This document shows, in pieces, positions 63,847 to 64,000 of a DNA stretch of 64,000 nucleotides. How positions within the stretch are numbered: the stretch's first letter is position 1; every line of letters starts with the position of its first letter. The stretch spans positions 310,001 to 374,000 of the forward strand of contig NZ_FONZ01000003.1 in NCBI RefSeq assembly GCF_900113055.1, read 5' to 3'. The notes beneath the pieces are model-generated. The model was not told the origin of the DNA and searched no databases. It was given only the letters and a program-made list of their open reading frames with translations. The position numbers and the translations under genes were made by a program. Origin of the DNA: Flavimobilis marinus. Lineage in GTDB: Bacteria > Actinomycetota > Actinomycetes > Actinomycetales > Cellulomonadaceae.

Positions 63847-64000
63847 ATGGTCGCCGCAGCACCTCGCTCAGGTCCCACCGTCCGAGCCCGAGTGCGGCGT
63901 CGGCGGTTCTCCGCGTTCGCGGTCGTCACCGCCGTGGCCGGCAGCCTCACGTTGACGTCCGTACCCGCGAACGCAGCGTCAGCGGCGGTGTCGAGTCCTG
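63847..64000 (+). CDS. Secreted protein, N-terminus only (runs off the window)
   Basis: The first 51 codons, with ATG 63847 and GGAG five bases upstream. The sequence is a classical signal peptide: basic VRARVRRRR, hydrophobic FSAFAVVTAVAGSLTLTSV, cleavage site PANAASA. The mature protein is outside the window. It is divergent from the WXG cassette; the 291-bp gap between holds no visible gene. Confidence 0.75.
   Translation, partial: MVAAAPRSGPTVRARVRRRRFSAFAVVTAVAGSLTLTSVPANAASAAVSSP

Overview
The window is very GC-rich and looks like the chromosome of an actinobacterium, most likely of the Micrococcales (Cellulomonas-like). Supporting signs are strong G/C third-position bias, many GTG starts, leaderless-looking promoters, a mycothiol synthase gene (mshD), an AspT-type class Ic aminotransferase, and the order topA - DEAD/DEAH helicase - tad pilus genes - HAD hydrolase - acs. 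That order mirrors the region around Rv3646c to Rv3667 of Mycobacterium tuberculosis, and ppk1 next to mutT1 mirrors Rv2984/Rv2985. I see no rRNA, tRNA, prophage, insertion sequence or CRISPR array. The window reads as core chromosome with a few accessory patches.

Layout. 1-9000 (mostly minus): the 5' part of topA, a PAP2 phosphatase, a coupled pair (class I methyltransferase and EEP nuclease/phosphatase), two envelope proteins and a K+-independent proton-pumping pyrophosphatase. 9200-11530 (plus): an ECF-type sigma factor coupled to a large membrane protein with repeated extracellular modules, ending in a complex of hairpins and six G5 tracts. 11758-15030 (minus): aspT, a PadR/HAAS-type pair under an apparently self-regulated leaderless promoter, and a membrane protein. 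15089-18797 (minus): the anaerobic ribonucleotide reductase pair nrdDG, with paired NrdR-box-like sites lying in the 3' end of the upstream quinone/NADPH reductase gene, then a MarR gene with a double palindromic operator. 18886-20352 (minus): a luciferase-like monooxygenase preceded by a Cys-rich leader peptide.

20472-31513: a Hrq1/MrfA-type helicase, the actinobacterial tad-like secretion genes (TadE-like, TadE, pilin-like DUF4244, TadC, TadB, TadA, CpaE-like) split by an MFS transporter, an S66 peptidase and a hypothetical gene, then a HAD-IB hydrolase. 31479-46119: central metabolism (putA, acs, a formate/nitrite-type channel, OYE, NAD-malic enzyme), small enzymes, mshD, ppk1. 46116-52756: mutT1, a tandem duplication of a secreted carboxypeptidase-regulatory-like protein that carried a piece of mutT1 with it, and a PiT phosphate transporter with its DUF47/PhoU-like partner. 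Together ppk1, the pyrophosphatase and PiT give the region a phosphate theme. 53128-57829: two MFS transporters (one with its own MarR), a hypothetical gene and msrB. 57936-64000: a DEAD-box RNA helicase, an M50-like membrane protein, a cysteine-free HesB-like protein, and a three-gene coupled cassette (WXG100-like protein, WXG-like helical domain fused to an alpha/beta hydrolase, lipoprotein). That cassette is the best candidate here for an undescribed secreted-effector system. The window ends in the signal peptide of another secreted protein.
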